Shown here: piece after piece, positions 16,259-25,384 of the stretch
Position numbering within the stretch: the stretch's first letter is position 1
How the letters are laid out: the number at the start of each line of letters is the position of its first letter
Source: Phytohabitans suffuscus
GTDB lineage: Bacteria > Actinomycetota > Actinomycetes > Mycobacteriales > Micromonosporaceae
DNA length: 64,000 bases
Reading direction: 5' to 3'
NCBI RefSeq assembly: GCF_011764565.1
Contig: NZ_AP022871.1
Location: forward strand, 2,108,001 to 2,172,000
The notes under the pieces: generated by a model
Database searches by the model: none
What the model was told of the DNA's origin: nothing
The model's input: only the letters and a program-made list of their open reading frames with translations
Position numbers and translations under genes: made by a program

Positions 16259-18412
16259 ATGGCAGTCAACGCAGCGCCGTCCGGGAAAGCGCCGGCCGGT
16301 CGGTTGGCGGGCCGGTGGGTGCCGTGGTTGGTGATCGGGTTGTGGGTGGCGCTGGCGACGGTGATGGTGCCGCTGAGCGGGAAGTTGAGCTCGGTCACCA
16401 CCGACAGAGCCGTGGACACCCTGCCGGCCAGTGCCGAGTCCACCAAGGTGGCGGTACTGGAGGACAGTCTCCCCGGCGGTGAGGACAACACGTTCGTCTT
16501 CGTGTACCGCCGCGCCGGCGGCATGACCGACGCCGACCGCGCGACGGTCGAGCGCCACTACAACACCCTTGCCCAGCGGTACCCGCCGAAGGCGACGACC
16601 GCGCCCGGCGGCGACGGCGAAGGCGAGGGCCCACCCACGATGCCCTCCACCGACGGCAAGGCGATGTTGTTCACCCTCGACGTGAGCACGGCCTACGGCG
16701 GACCGGAGGTCATCGTCGGCCCGTTGCGTGAGGCCGCGAAGGACCGCCCCGCCGGCCTGGAACTCGACGTGACCGGCCCGGCCGCGGTCGACGGCGACAT
16801 GGACGCCGTCTTCGACGGCATCGACCTGCAGGTCTTCCTCACCACGGTCGTCGTCGTCACGCTCCTGCTGATCCTCACCTACCGCAGCCCGGTGTTGTGG
16901 TTCATCCCGCTGGTGGCCGTGGGCGCGGCCGCACTGACCGCGATGGCGACCGTCTACCTGCTCGTCAAGGGCTTCGGCATCGTGGTCAACGACCAGAACT
17001 CGGCGCTGCTGACGATCCTGGTGTTCGGCGTCGGCACGGACTACGCGCTGTTGCTCATCGCCCGGTACCGGGAGACACTGCACCACCACGAGAACGTCCG
17101 GGTCGCGATGGTCCACGCGCTACGCGGCGCGGCGCCGGCCATCGTCGCGTCCGCGGCCACCGTGATCGCCGGCCTGCTCTGCCTGCTCGTCGCCGACCTG
17201 AACAGCACCAGTGGGTTGGGCCCGATCGGCGCGGCCGGCATCCTGTGCGCGCTGGTGGCCATGCTGACGCTGTTCCCGGCGGTGCTCGTGGTGCTCGGCA
17301 GGCGGATCTTCTGGCCGGCCATCCCGCGGTTCAGCACGGCCGTGGAGGAGAAGCCGGGGCTGTGGGGACGGCTCGGTACCGCCATCAGCCGCCGCCGGTG
17401 GGTGGCGACGCTCGGCTCGCTCGGAATCCTGGGTGTTCTCGCCATCGGGCTGGCGGGCAACACCGGCGCCCTGCGGGAGCAGGACCAGTTCCTGTCCGCG
17501 CCGGAGTCGGTCACCGGCTTCACCGTTCTGCGCCAGCACTTCCCGGAGCTCGGCGGCCAGCCGATGACGATCTTCACGCGGCCGGCGTACCAGGAGCGGG
17601 TGCTCGACATCGTCAAGCGCACTCCCGGCGTGGCAGCGGCCATCCCGGGCCAGACCAGCGGAGGCTGGGCCGACATCTCCGTGTTCCCGACCGACGCGCC
17701 GGACACCACCGCGGAGTACGACACGATCAAGCGGGTGCGCACGGCCGTGCACGCGGTGAACGGGGCGGAGGCGATCGTCGGCGGGCCGAGCGCGGAGAAC
17801 CTCGACACCGAGGTCACCACCAGCCGCGACGAGAAGCTGGTGATCCCGCTGGTGCTCACCGTCGTCCTGATCGTCCTCGGGCTGCTGCTGCGAGCGATCG
17901 TGGCCCCGCTGATCCTGATGGCGACCGTGATCGTCTCATTCGCCGCGGCCTTCGGCGGCAGCGTGTTCGTCTTCGACACGATCCTCGGGTTCAAGGGCGT
18001 CGACTATTCGGTGCCGCTGCTGGCGTTCCTGTTCCTGGTGGCGCTCGGCATCGACTACAACATCTTCCTGGCCAGCCGGGCCCGGGAGGAGGCCGTGCGT
18101 GTCGGGACCAGAGAGGGCATGCTCAAAGCCCTCTCGGCCACCGGTGGCGTCATCACCTCGGCAGGCGTGGTCCTGGCGGCCACGTTCGCGGTCCTCGCCT
18201 CACTTCCGCTGGTGATGCTGATCGAGGTCGGGTTCCTGGTCGCCTTCGGCGTGCTGCTCGACGCCCTGCTGGTGCGGTCGGTCCTGGTGCCCGCCCTTAC
18301 CCTGCTGATCGGCCGGCGGATGTGGTGGCCGAGCAGGCTGTCCCGACCGGTGGAGCTGCCGGACGGTCAACGGCCGCTCGTGGACGATGAGGAGCCCGCG
18401 CTGCAACGGTGA
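16259..18412 (+). CDS. MMPL/RND-family membrane exporter
   Basis: This protein of about 717 residues has the MMPL layout. TM1 lies near residues 15-35 and is followed by a large extracellular loop. A cluster of five to six TM helices carries FGVGTDYALLLIARYRE (the proton-relay helix, GTDYALL). A second loop and a second TM cluster follow with the matching VALGIDYNIFLASRAREE. Such proteins export lipids, siderophores or drugs. The ATG at 16259 is preferred to the TTG at 16256 because AGGAGG (16247-16252) is better spaced. The convergent two-component system just downstream, and the promoter repeat, suggest stress- or drug-responsive control. Confidence 0.93.
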   Translation: MAVNAAPSGKAPAGRLAGRWVPWLVIGLWVALATVMVPLSGKLSSVTTDRAVDTLPASAESTKVAVLEDSLPGGEDNTFVFVYRRAGGMTDADRATVERHYNTLAQRYPPKATTAPGGDGEGEGPPTMPSTDGKAMLFTLDVSTAYGGPEVIVGPLREAAKDRPAGLELDVTGPAAVDGDMDAVFDGIDLQVFLTTVVVVTLLLILTYRSPVLWFIPLVAVGAAALTAMATVYLLVKGFGIVVNDQNSALLTILVFGVGTDYALLLIARYRETLHHHENVRVAMVHALRGAAPAIVASAATVIAGLLCLLVADLNSTSGLGPIGAAGILCALVAMLTLFPAVLVVLGRRIFWPAIPRFSTAVEEKPGLWGRLGTAISRRRWVATLGSLGILGVLAIGLAGNTGALREQDQFLSAPESVTGFTVLRQHFPELGGQPMTIFTRPAYQERVLDIVKRTPGVAAAIPGQTSGGWADISVFPTDAPDTTAEYDTIKRVRTAVHAVNGAEAIVGGPSAENLDTEVTTSRDEKLVIPLVLTVVLIVLGLLLRAIVAPLILMATVIVSFAAAFGGSVFVFDTILGFKGVDYSVPLLAFLFLVALGIDYNIFLASRAREEAVRVGTREGMLKALSATGGVITSAGVVLAATFAVLASLPLVMLIEVGFLVAFGVLLDALLVRSVLVPALTLLIGRRMWWPSRLSRPVELPDGQRPLVDDEEPALQR

Positions 18413-18430
18413 GCGCGGCGGCACGGACGA

Positions 18431-18465
18431 GATCCGGGACGGGCTCAGGCCCGTCCCGGATCTTT
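18431..18465 (+). terminator. Rho-independent terminator between convergent genes
   Basis: A perfect 14-bp inverted repeat (GATCCGGGACGGGC / GCCCGTCCCGGATC) with a TCAG loop is followed by TTT. It lies 19 bases after the MMPL stop and in front of the convergent kinase gene's end, so it may act in both directions. Confidence 0.85.
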
Positions 18466-18615
18466 CCATGGGCCCGACGGTCGCCGCCCCCTTTGGTCCT
18501 GCGCCACGCGCCGGGGCTGGGGTCGACGCACCGTGGTGTCCTGCCCCGACGGTGAGCCGCGGGGCCATGCCCGAGGGCCGCCGTCCCTTGTCCTGCGCCG
18601 CGCCGCCGGGGCGGG

Positions 18616-20070
18616 TCAGCGCACTGCGGTGTCCTCCTTGGCGGTGAGCCGCGCGATCGGGGCGGGAGGGGCCGCGGCCGGGAGGCTGACCCGAAGCAGC
18701 GCGCCACCGCGTGCGGAACGGGTGACGGTGATCCGGCCGCCGTGGGCGTCGACGACCCGCTGCACGATCGACAGCCCCAGACCGGATCCCGGCAATGCCC
18801 GGGCGCTGTCGGCACGGTAGAACCGGTCGAACACCCGCGGTACGTCGGCGGCGTCGATGCCGGGCCCGGCGTCGTCGACCTCGAGCACCGCCGACGCGCC
18901 CTCGGCGACGAGCCGGACCTGGACCGGCTGGTCCGCGGGAGACCACTTGGCGGCGTTGTCGATGAGGTTGAGCACCGCCCGCTGGAGCGCAGCGGGACGC
19001 CCGCTCACCCACACGGACGTCACGTCGAGCTCGACCTCGATGTCGGGCACACGGGAACGCGCCCGGGTCACGGCGGCCACCACCACGTCGGCGAGGTCGA
19101 GCACCTCGGTGCTCTCGTCGCTGACGTCACCGCGCGCCAGGTCGGTCAACTCGGCGGCAAGGGTGCTCAACTCGGCCACCTGGGCGCCGAGATCGTTGAG
19201 CAGCCGGGTCCGGCTCTGCGCCGGCAGTGCGCTGTCCAGGGTGCCGCGCCGATCGAGCCGGATCAGCAGCTCGACGTTGAGGCGCAGGCTGGTGAGCGGG
19301 GTCTTCAGCTCGTGGGCGGCGTCCTCGGCGAGCAGCCGCTGGGCCCGCCGGGAGTCCCGGAGCGCGGCGAGCATGTCGTTGATCGACTGGATCAGCCGCC
19401 GGATCTCCCCACCGCCCTCATCCGGGATGTCGGCGTCGAGATCCCGGGTGTGCGCGACCCGGACCGCGGCGGCGGTCAGCCGGTCGATCGGCGCCAGCCC
19501 GGTCCGCGCCACGGTCCGCCCGACAAGGGCGCCCCCGGCCACACAGAGCAGCCCGATCAGCAGCATACCGAACCCGAACTGGTTGACCGGGCTGTCGTCG
19601 GTGACACGGGCCACCTGGACCGCGCCGCCGCCCGCCCGCAGCGTGTAGATGATGTAGCCGTCCTCGTCGCTGTCGTTCGACTCCATCAGGTCGGCCAACC
19701 CACCCTGCGCCACGCGCCCGGCGTCCTCGCTGACCGGAGGCAGCGCGGGTTGGCCGGCCGGCGTCCGGGTCGAGCCGTCGGGCAGGACGACCCGCACCAG
19801 CCGACCGGATCCGGGATACGGCGGTAGCGGGACCTGCGCCAGACCGGCGCGCTCCGCGTCCGCCGCCAGGACGCGGGAGTCGGCGCGCAGCTGATCCTCC
19901 GCGGTGTCCCGCAGCTGCCAGTCCAGCAGCTCGCTGGCCACCTGGAAGGCCATGAACACGCTGACCGCGATGGCCGTCGCCGCGATCACCGTCAGCCTGG
20001 TCCGCAGGGACCGCCGGCGCCACCATCGGGCCAGCCGTCGCGGTTCCCGGCCGGCGGCGCCCCAGCTCAC
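18616..20070 (-). CDS. Sensor histidine kinase
   Basis: This 484-residue kinase has TM1 near residues 28-50, an extracellular sensor of about 110 residues, TM2 near 165-190, a HAMP linker, the phospho-acceptor helix ([17 protein letters not shown], His in HELKTP) and the ATP domain (N-box [12 protein letters not shown]1 DDAGPGID, G2 [10 protein letters not shown]). The GTG start at 20070 overlaps the stop of the response-regulator gene as GTGA, so the pair is translationally coupled. It probably senses an envelope signal and controls the adjacent MMPL exporter. The signal is not evident. Confidence 0.95.
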   Translation of the reverse strand: MSWGAAGREPRRLARWWRRRSLRTRLTVIAATAIAVSVFMAFQVASELLDWQLRDTAEDQLRADSRVLAADAERAGLAQVPLPPYPGSGRLVRVVLPDGSTRTPAGQPALPPVSEDAGRVAQGGLADLMESNDSDEDGYIIYTLRAGGGAVQVARVTDDSPVNQFGFGMLLIGLLCVAGGALVGRTVARTGLAPIDRLTAAAVRVAHTRDLDADIPDEGGGEIRRLIQSINDMLAALRDSRRAQRLLAEDAAHELKTPLTSLRLNVELLIRLDRRGTLDSALPAQSRTRLLNDLGAQVAELSTLAAELTDLARGDVSDESTEVLDLADVVVAAVTRARSRVPDIEVELDVTSVWVSGRPAALQRAVLNLIDNAAKWSPADQPVQVRLVAEGASAVLEVDDAGPGIDAADVPRVFDRFYRADSARALPGSGLGLSIVQRVVDAHGGRITVTRSARGGALLRVSLPAAAPPAPIARLTAKEDTAVR

Positions 20071-20750
20071 GGAGGAGTCTCCCGCAACGTGTACCCCAAG
20101 CCGCGCAGCGTGTAGATCAGTCGCGGCTCACCCTCGGCCTCCATCTTGCGGCGCAGGTAGCTCACGTACACCTGGAGGTTGTTGGCGGTGGCGCTCATGT
20201 CCAAGCCCCAGATCGCCTCGAACAGCGCGTCTCGGGTCAACACCCGGGTCGCGTTGCACACGAGGACCTGCAGGAGGGAGAACTCGGTCCGGGTCAGATG
20301 CAGCGGCCGCCCGCCACGCCACGCCTCGAACCTGTCGGGATCGAGCCGGACGTCGGCGAACGACAGAACCCGCGACTCCCCGTCGGTCGGCGTGTGGCGG
20401 CGCAGCAGGGCCCGGACCCGGGCCAGCAACTCCTCGGTCGCGAACGGCTTAGGCAGATAGTCGTCGGCGCCCGCGTCCAGCCCGGCGACCCGGTCGGAGA
20501 CCTGATCCCGGGCGGTCAGCATAAGCACCGGCAGATCCCGACCCGCCGCCCGCAACCGCCGGCAGGTCTCCAACCCGCCGAGGCGGGGCATCATCACGTC
20601 GAGGATCAGCAGATCCGGCGCGTCGCCACCGACCCCGTCGAGCACGGCGAGACCGTTGGCGACGGTGCTGGTGTCGTAACCCTCGACCTGGAGCACCCGC
20701 TCCAGCGACTCACGGATGGCCGCCTCGTCATCCGCGATCATGATCCGCAC
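20067..20750 (-). CDS. OmpR/PhoB-family response regulator
   Basis: This 227-residue regulator has a receiver domain with [11 protein letters not shown] (acidic pair), [13 protein letters not shown] (phospho-Asp), MLTARDQ and [11 protein letters not shown] (Lys), then a winged-helix DNA-binding domain ([37 protein letters not shown]). It is the first gene of a two-gene operon with the kinase. A GTCTCAGGTT element about 50 bases upstream matches the core of the direct repeat in front of the MMPL gene, which supports autoregulation plus control of the exporter. Confidence 0.95.
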   Translation of the reverse strand: MRIMIADDEAAIRESLERVLQVEGYDTSTVANGLAVLDGVGGDAPDLLILDVMMPRLGGLETCRRLRAAGRDLPVLMLTARDQVSDRVAGLDAGADDYLPKPFATEELLARVRALLRRHTPTDGESRVLSFADVRLDPDRFEAWRGGRPLHLTRTEFSLLQVLVCNATRVLTRDALFEAIWGLDMSATANNLQVYVSYLRRKMEAEGEPRLIYTLRGLGYTLRETPP

Positions 20751-20795
20751 GCCCGCCCCCTCCAGCCGATGCTTTTCCGCTTATCCTCTCCGATC

Positions 20796-20805
20796 AACCT
20801 GAGAC
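20796..20805 (-). promoter_or_regulatory. Candidate response-regulator site upstream of the two-component operon
   Basis: On the coding strand of the operon the site reads GTCTCAGGTT, the same core as in the two 38-bp repeats at 13628 and 16166. It lies 46-55 bases upstream of the response-regulator start. Confidence 0.45.
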
Positions 20806-20841
20806 CAGGATTAGAACCGCCGCCGCTGTGGTCCCCGCGGG

Positions 20842-20925
20842 CCGTGCTCTTACGGATGCCAAGGACGCACCCTCGACGGCGTTGCCACCCGCATCGCCCA
20901 ACGCATCCTCGCCCTAGCCTCGGGG
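20842..20925 (+). pseudogene. Possible 3' scrap of an IS5-like transposase
   Basis: One plus frame reads YGCQGRTLDGVATRIAQRIL followed by ALA. This resembles the last part of DDE transposases of the IS5 group, where an R-T-L-x-G-V-x-x-R-x-A-Q-R pattern precedes the end. No terminal inverted repeats or upstream catalytic residues are seen. The assignment is tentative. Confidence 0.35.
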
Positions 20926-20983
20926 TTTCGTGAGGTGGGCGGTCGACACGGGTTTGGATAGACGGAGTGTTGACGCCGTTGGC

Positions 20984-22723
20984 TCAGCGGAGGGGGGCGG
21001 TGTGCTCGGCGTGGGCGGCCAGTGCGGCGGCGAGGTCGGCGTTGTGGGAGAGCGGGTAACGTTCGGCGAGGGAGCGCCAGATGGGAAGCGCCTCTTCGTC
21101 GGCTGCCACGGCGTCGGCCGAGCGGCCCAGGGCGTGCAGGGCATTGGCCACGTGCCGTAGTGACCACGCGAGTTCAGCGCTGGCGGGTGGGCCCGTCCTG
21201 CGTTCAAGGGTCAGCGCCTCCTCGGCGGCGGTGAGGGCTTCCTCGGCGCGGGCAAAGCGGCGCAACAGGAGGTCCGATGTCCTGCGCAGGGCTGCGGCGT
21301 GCTCCTTCGGGGCCGCGTTGCGGGCGGCGGCGGCGGAGTGGGCGGCGGCGGCGAGCGCCTCGTCGAATGCGCCGACGTCGTCCAGCTGTGCGGCCAGGAT
21401 GACCAGTGCCCGGCTGTAAGCGGCGGGCCGGCTGCCCGCCGCGCGGTACAGCTCGGCCGCCTCGCGTGCGGCGGCCAGTGCCTCGTCGTTACGGTTGAAT
21501 TGGGACAGGCTGACGGCCAGGTTGGTCAGTGCGTGGCCGAGGCTGTCGGCTCGCGCGCCGGGGTCGTTGCGGTTTACCCCGCGCAGCAGCTCGACCGCCT
21601 GCTCGTCGAGGGTTAGGGCGTCCTTGTGGCGGCCGAGGCGATCCAGCTGTACCGCGAAGTTGCTGGTCGCCGCCCCTAGCGCGGCGCGGTACGAGCCGGG
21701 GTGGCGCTCCTCCAGCTCCTCGTAGACGTCCACGGCCTCGTCGGCGGCGCGCAGAGCCTCCTCACGGCGGCCCAGGTCGCTCAGCCGGCGCGCCAGCGCG
21801 TCCAGTGCGGCGGCCAGCTTCGGCTGGTAGGCGTTCGGCTCCGCGGCCGCCATCCGGCGCGCCATGGCGACCTGCACGAGCTGCGAGCGGGCGTCCGTCG
21901 CCTCGGGTCCAACCGGTTCGGGTCTGGGCTCCGGCGCCGGTTTGGACTCCGGTGCAGGCGCGGGCCGCGACCGGCGTGGTGCAGGCGCCACGACCGTGAG
22001 CCACTCCGCGGAGCGTGGGCGGTACCCGTGCAGCCTGAGCAGGCCGTGGACGATCGCCGCCGTGTGCCCGGCGCCGTAGACGACCGCCACGTCGATCCGC
22101 TCGGCCGCGCGCTTGCGGTGGATCTCCGACAGCGCCGCCAGCACACGCTCGTCGCGCGCGCCGCCGAACACGCCGTCGAGTTGGTCGGCCAGCTCGTGGT
22201 CGTCGAGGTCGGTCGGCAGGTCGGTCAGCTCCACCTCGGGGCCGAGCAGCCTTCGGCGGCCACCGAAGAACTGCAGCACGGCCGCAACCGGCATGACCAA
22301 CCACATCAGGAGCCGGGTGCGCCACGGCAGCCTCCGCCAGTCGTGCGCGAACTCGCCCGCGGTCACGTCCGGGTAGATCACCGGCACACCCAGCGAGCCG
22401 TACGGGATGTTGTCCACCACCAGGCCAGAGCGCTTGTTGGCCGGGATGAACCGATAGGTGGACGTGATGGCCCAGCCCAACGCTGAGCGGCCGGAGACCC
22501 CCTCGACCACGAGGAGGTCACAGCGGCGCAGCCGCTCGCTCACCTCCGCGTAGAACCGCGGGCTGGCCACATGGAACATGGGGAAAACAACGAACTGCAG
22601 CTCGGTGCCGGGCCGGCGCAGCCGCAGCACGCACGAGCGGGTGCCGATAACGCTGTGCTCGACGATCTGCACGACGACAGCGTCGCACGCCAATGCCACC
22701 CGCAACAGAACGCGCGCATGCAT
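20984..22723 (-). CDS. TraB/PrgY-like domain fused to tetratricopeptide repeats
   Basis: This 579-residue protein has two parts. Residues 1-245 resemble the TraB/GumN fold: FPMFHVASPRFYAEVSERL with a conserved His, DLLVVEGVSG, and near the end VVYGAGHTAAIVHGLLRLHG (GxGH). A Pro/Ala-rich linker follows (residues 250-275), then at least six TPR-like helical pairs to the C-terminus, with repeated signatures such as AALDALARRLSDLGRREEAL and ALTNLAVSLSQFNRNDEALA. TraB-like domains have proposed roles in peptide pheromone inhibition or metal/heme handling, and TPRs mediate protein contacts. No enzymatic role can be assigned. The gene stands alone. Confidence 0.8.
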   Translation of the reverse strand: MHARVLLRVALACDAVVVQIVEHSVIGTRSCVLRLRRPGTELQFVVFPMFHVASPRFYAEVSERLRRCDLLVVEGVSGRSALGWAITSTYRFIPANKRSGLVVDNIPYGSLGVPVIYPDVTAGEFAHDWRRLPWRTRLLMWLVMPVAAVLQFFGGRRRLLGPEVELTDLPTDLDDHELADQLDGVFGGARDERVLAALSEIHRKRAAERIDVAVVYGAGHTAAIVHGLLRLHGYRPRSAEWLTVVAPAPRRSRPAPAPESKPAPEPRPEPVGPEATDARSQLVQVAMARRMAAAEPNAYQPKLAAALDALARRLSDLGRREEALRAADEAVDVYEELEERHPGSYRAALGAATSNFAVQLDRLGRHKDALTLDEQAVELLRGVNRNDPGARADSLGHALTNLAVSLSQFNRNDEALAAAREAAELYRAAGSRPAAYSRALVILAAQLDDVGAFDEALAAAAHSAAAARNAAPKEHAAALRRTSDLLLRRFARAEEALTAAEEALTLERRTGPPASAELAWSLRHVANALHALGRSADAVAADEEALPIWRSLAERYPLSHNADLAAALAAHAEHTAPLR

Positions 22724-22885
22724 TCACCGACCGTTGCGTAGACCGCCGTTCCACACCGAGGACCCATCCTCGCCGCACTGACATCGGCAAAGCCGTGCGT
22801 CTGCTCGCCGGTAACTGGTCCCAGCGTCGCCCCAACGCTCGCGTTGGCCCGCTCAGGCTCCATCTAGTCAAGGTGCGCCACCATC

Positions 22886-23359
22886 ATGGTCATGGGAAAC
22901 GCAGGCAGCTACCAGGGCCAGCGGTTGCTCGCGGCCGCCACGGCCGCGTTCGCTGAACTCGGCGATTTGGGCTTTCGAGTTCGTGAGCGAGACGTCGGAG
23001 CGTGGAGAGGCGGTGAGGTCACCGTCGCCAGCGACACGGTCACCATCGTTATCCAAGCCGACTGGATAGACCGCGAGATGGCCGTGTGGGTACGGGTTGC
23101 CGGCGCTCAGTACCTGCCCATCGAGAGCCTCATCCCCGACATCCGAGGCAACACTCTGCGCCTGCCACGCAACGCCACCCGCGGCGCCCTACAACGCCGC
23201 CTCGAACAGATCGTTCAGGCCGTCAAGAGCCACGCGTCGGAACTCCTCAAGGGAAGCGACCAGCGAGGGGCCGTGGGTTCAAATCCCGCCACCCCGACTT
23301 GCCGGACCTCTGATCCGCACAAACGCGGGCCAGGGGTTGATGTTCTCGATGAGGTTTGA
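22886..23359 (+). CDS. Hypothetical protein, C-terminus reading into a tRNA scar
   Basis: The first 125 or so residues look like a genuine soluble protein (TAAFAELGDLGFRVRERDVG, EVTVASDTVTIVIQADWIDR, ending KSHASELLKG). I do not recognise a domain. From about 23265 the frame runs through the 3' end of a tRNA-Pro sequence, giving the tell-tale VGSNPATPT, and then through non-conserved sequence. The original C-terminus has probably been replaced at a recombination point. ATG 22886 and ATG 22892 are both possible starts. Confidence 0.5.
   Translation: MVMGNAGSYQGQRLLAAATAAFAELGDLGFRVRERDVGAWRGGEVTVASDTVTIVIQADWIDREMAVWVRVAGAQYLPIESLIPDIRGNTLRLPRNATRGALQRRLEQIVQAVKSHASELLKGSDQRGAVGSNPATPTCRTSDPHKRGPGVDVLDEV
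23273..23297 (+). other. 3' end of a tRNA-Pro gene (possible attachment-site remnant)
   Basis: GTGGGTTCAAATCCCGC is an intact T-arm (5-bp stem, TTCAAAT loop), followed directly by CACCCCG and a discriminator A, as in the acceptor 3' strand of actinobacterial tRNA-Pro. No 5' half, D-arm or anticodon arm precedes it. Such a 3' fragment is what site-specific integration into a tRNA gene leaves at one end. Confidence 0.6.
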
Positions 23360-23379
23360 GCTGCCCCGGGTAGCCCGGC

Positions 23380-23740
23380 CGCCCGCGGGGCGGTGCTGAT
23401 CCGGCGGGCCAGCTCGACCGACCCCCGGGGTGTCGCCGTGTACGCGGACCGAGTAGCAGCGCAGTTCGATGTCCCGGCGGTGGTGGTGCGGACCACGCCG
23501 TCGACGCACATCCGGCGTACCCGGTCCACCGCGGTCATCGCCGCATCGACGGCGACCACAGCGTCCACAATGGACTGGGTGTGGTCGGGGCGTACGGCGG
23601 CGAGGTTGGCGAGGCTGCCGTGCGGGCTGGCGTGCCGCACGCTCGTGCCGTGCGCGGCCGCGAACCCGCGGAGCGCGCCGATCTGGTAGATCAGGTCGGT
23701 GGGGATCTCGTGGCCCGCACGGAAGTCGCCGCGCCACGGC
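23380..23740 (-). pseudogene. pxpA: 5-oxoprolinase subunit A (LamB/YcsF family) remnant
   Basis: The minus strand reads DLIYQIGALRGFAAAHGTSV, then RHASPHGSLANLA, IVDAVVAVDAAM, and in a second frame SVRVHGDTPG followed by ELARRIST. This is the order of motifs in the C-terminal two thirds of PxpA, which works with PxpBC to hydrolyse 5-oxoproline. The N-terminal third is absent and there is at least one frameshift. No pxpB or pxpC is nearby, so this is a decayed fragment. Confidence 0.65.
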
Positions 23741-23776
23741 GTCCAGCTTGCCGGCGGGGCATGAGCCTGGCCGAGG

Positions 23777-23915
23777 AGCGACGGCTACAGCTTCACGGCC
23801 GACGACGTCACCACCGGCGTCGCCGCGATCGGCGCTCCGATCCGCGACCTGTACGGCAACGCCGTCGCCGCGCTGAGCATCGCCGGGCAACGCGGACACC
23901 TCGACTCCGGCCAGA
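23777..23915 (+). pseudogene. IclR-family regulator C-terminal remnant
   Basis: The plus strand reads SDGYSFTADDVTTGVAAIGA, then PIRDLYGNAVAALSIAG, the typical effector-domain end of IclR regulators. The helix-turn-helix part is missing. It sits head-to-head with the pxpA remnant; IclR and LamB/YcsF genes are often neighbours, so both may derive from one lost locus. From here to 24067 nothing else recognisable is seen. Confidence 0.55.
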
Positions 23916-24067
23916 AACCAGCGATGGGTCACCGCACTGCCGCAGGCGACGGACGAGGGATCCCGGCGGCTTGGTCACAAGCCCGCCACCCACCGCCGCT
24001 GACACGGCCCGACCCGCACTCGTCGACGTGAAATCGGTGGAGTGCCTCGGCGGCCGCGGGATGTGGG

Positions 24068-25297
24068 TCACCAGCGCATCTCGAGTGCGAGCGGGCCACG
24101 GACGCTGAGCGATCTCCGGAGCGGAACGGTCTGGCCCGGCGCGAGGCTCAGTCCGGGCAGGCGTTCCGTAAGCACCTGCAGCGCGATGCGCGCCTGCGTG
24201 CGTGCCAGCGCCGCGCCGACACAGGTGTGCACGCCGGCCCCGAACCCCAGGTGGCGACTCGGGGTCCGGGTGATGTCGAAGCGGCCGGCGTCGGCATAGC
24301 GATCCTCGTCGTGGTTGGCCGAGGCAAAGACCACCAGCACGTCCGCGCCCTGCGGAACGTCCACGCCGGCAACCACGGCGGCGCGGGTGGTACGGCGGAA
24401 GAGGGCCGGTATCGGGGCCTCGAACCGCAATGCCTCCTCGACCGCTTGGGGTACCAGCGCCGGTTGCCGGCTCAGCAGCTCCCACTGTTCCGGATGGCTC
24501 GCCAGCAGCCGGAGGGCGTTGCCGATGGCGTCGGCGGTGGTGACGTGGCTGGCACCGAACGTGTTGCTGAGCGTGGCTACCAGCTCAGCCTCCTGGTCGA
24601 AGGTGAGCGGCTCGTCGCCGGGAGCGAGCGCGGCGGCGACATCGCTGATCAGGTCGCCCACCGGGGCAGCGTGCCGCAGGCGGGCATAGCCGGCCAGCAG
24701 GCGCTGGAAACCGACGATGGTCTTGGCGGCGTACGCCTCCTCTTCTTCGGAGTAGTCAGTTCCCCCTAGCGAGAACAGGAACTCACTGCCCTCCTTGGCC
24801 GTCGCTACGTCGTCCGGTGCGATGCCGAACAGCGCCGCGGCCGTCTCGGCCGGCAGCGGCGCCGAGAACCGCGCGACGAGATCGGCGCCGCCGGCTTCGA
24901 CAAACGAGTCGACGAAGGTGTTGGCTCGCGCGCGGATCGCCGGCTCCATCCCCTTGATGCGGCCGGCTGTCGTCAGGTGCTGGGCGTACGGCTGACGAAG
25001 TCGACGATGGGCCGCCGCGTCGGAGATGATGTGGTCCGGCCTTTGCGGGTAGCCGTCGGCCAGTTCGACGAGACTCGACGGATACAGGTCCCGGAACGGC
25101 CGCAAGGTGTTGACCGAGGAGAATCCGACCGGGTCCTTGAGGATCGCGTCCACGTCGCGGAACCGCGTGACGACCCAGGCGTCGAGCCGCGGCGAGTAGA
25201 AGACCGGCTCGCTGCGTCGCGCCTGAGCGTAGAACGGGTACGGGTCCTCGACGTGTGCCCCGAGCGGGTCGTAGCTCTCCGCGAGTTCGCTGGTCAT
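24068..25297 (-). CDS. Cytochrome P450
   Basis: This 409-residue class I actinobacterial P450 has the haem-binding motif FGAGVHTCVG with the cysteine ligand near residue 358, the ExxR helix (EEALRFEAP) and PERF-like RFDITRTPSRHLGFG. The I-helix reads FGASHVTTAD: the usual acidic residue before the Thr-Thr pair is a valine, which may alter proton delivery or indicate a non-hydroxylating reaction. It lies 87 bases downstream of the DUF1579-like gene, behind the prolyl-adenylating enzyme. It probably acts on carrier-bound proline or on the finished chain. No ferredoxin gene is close. Confidence 0.93.
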   Translation of the reverse strand: MTSELAESYDPLGAHVEDPYPFYAQARRSEPVFYSPRLDAWVVTRFRDVDAILKDPVGFSSVNTLRPFRDLYPSSLVELADGYPQRPDHIISDAAAHRRLRQPYAQHLTTAGRIKGMEPAIRARANTFVDSFVEAGGADLVARFSAPLPAETAAALFGIAPDDVATAKEGSEFLFSLGGTDYSEEEEAYAAKTIVGFQRLLAGYARLRHAAPVGDLISDVAAALAPGDEPLTFDQEAELVATLSNTFGASHVTTADAIGNALRLLASHPEQWELLSRQPALVPQAVEEALRFEAPIPALFRRTTRAAVVAGVDVPQGADVLVVFASANHDEDRYADAGRFDITRTPSRHLGFGAGVHTCVGAALARTQARIALQVLTERLPGLSLAPGQTVPLRRSLSVRGPLALEMRW

Positions 25298-25384
25298 TTG
25301 TCGGCTCCTCGGCGAGTCGGATACAGCGCGGACGCCTTTGGCTTTCGGCGGATAGCCAGTCGCAGACCGGTCGTCCCGGGTGGG

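Noticed and set aside
21701..22486. 261-codon plus frame inside the TraB-TPR gene
   Set aside because: It is antisense to a gene with clear repeats and domain motifs, has biased Arg/His composition and no recognisable domain.
23965..23988. Hairpin GGCTTG-GTCA-CAAGCC region as a terminator for the P450 gene
   Set aside because: The stem is short with a bulge, it lies about 80 bases past the P450 stop, and no T-run follows in either direction.
24765..24771. CCCCCTAG inside the P450 gene as another regulator site
   Set aside because: It is within coding sequence with no promoter nearby; a chance match to the short core.
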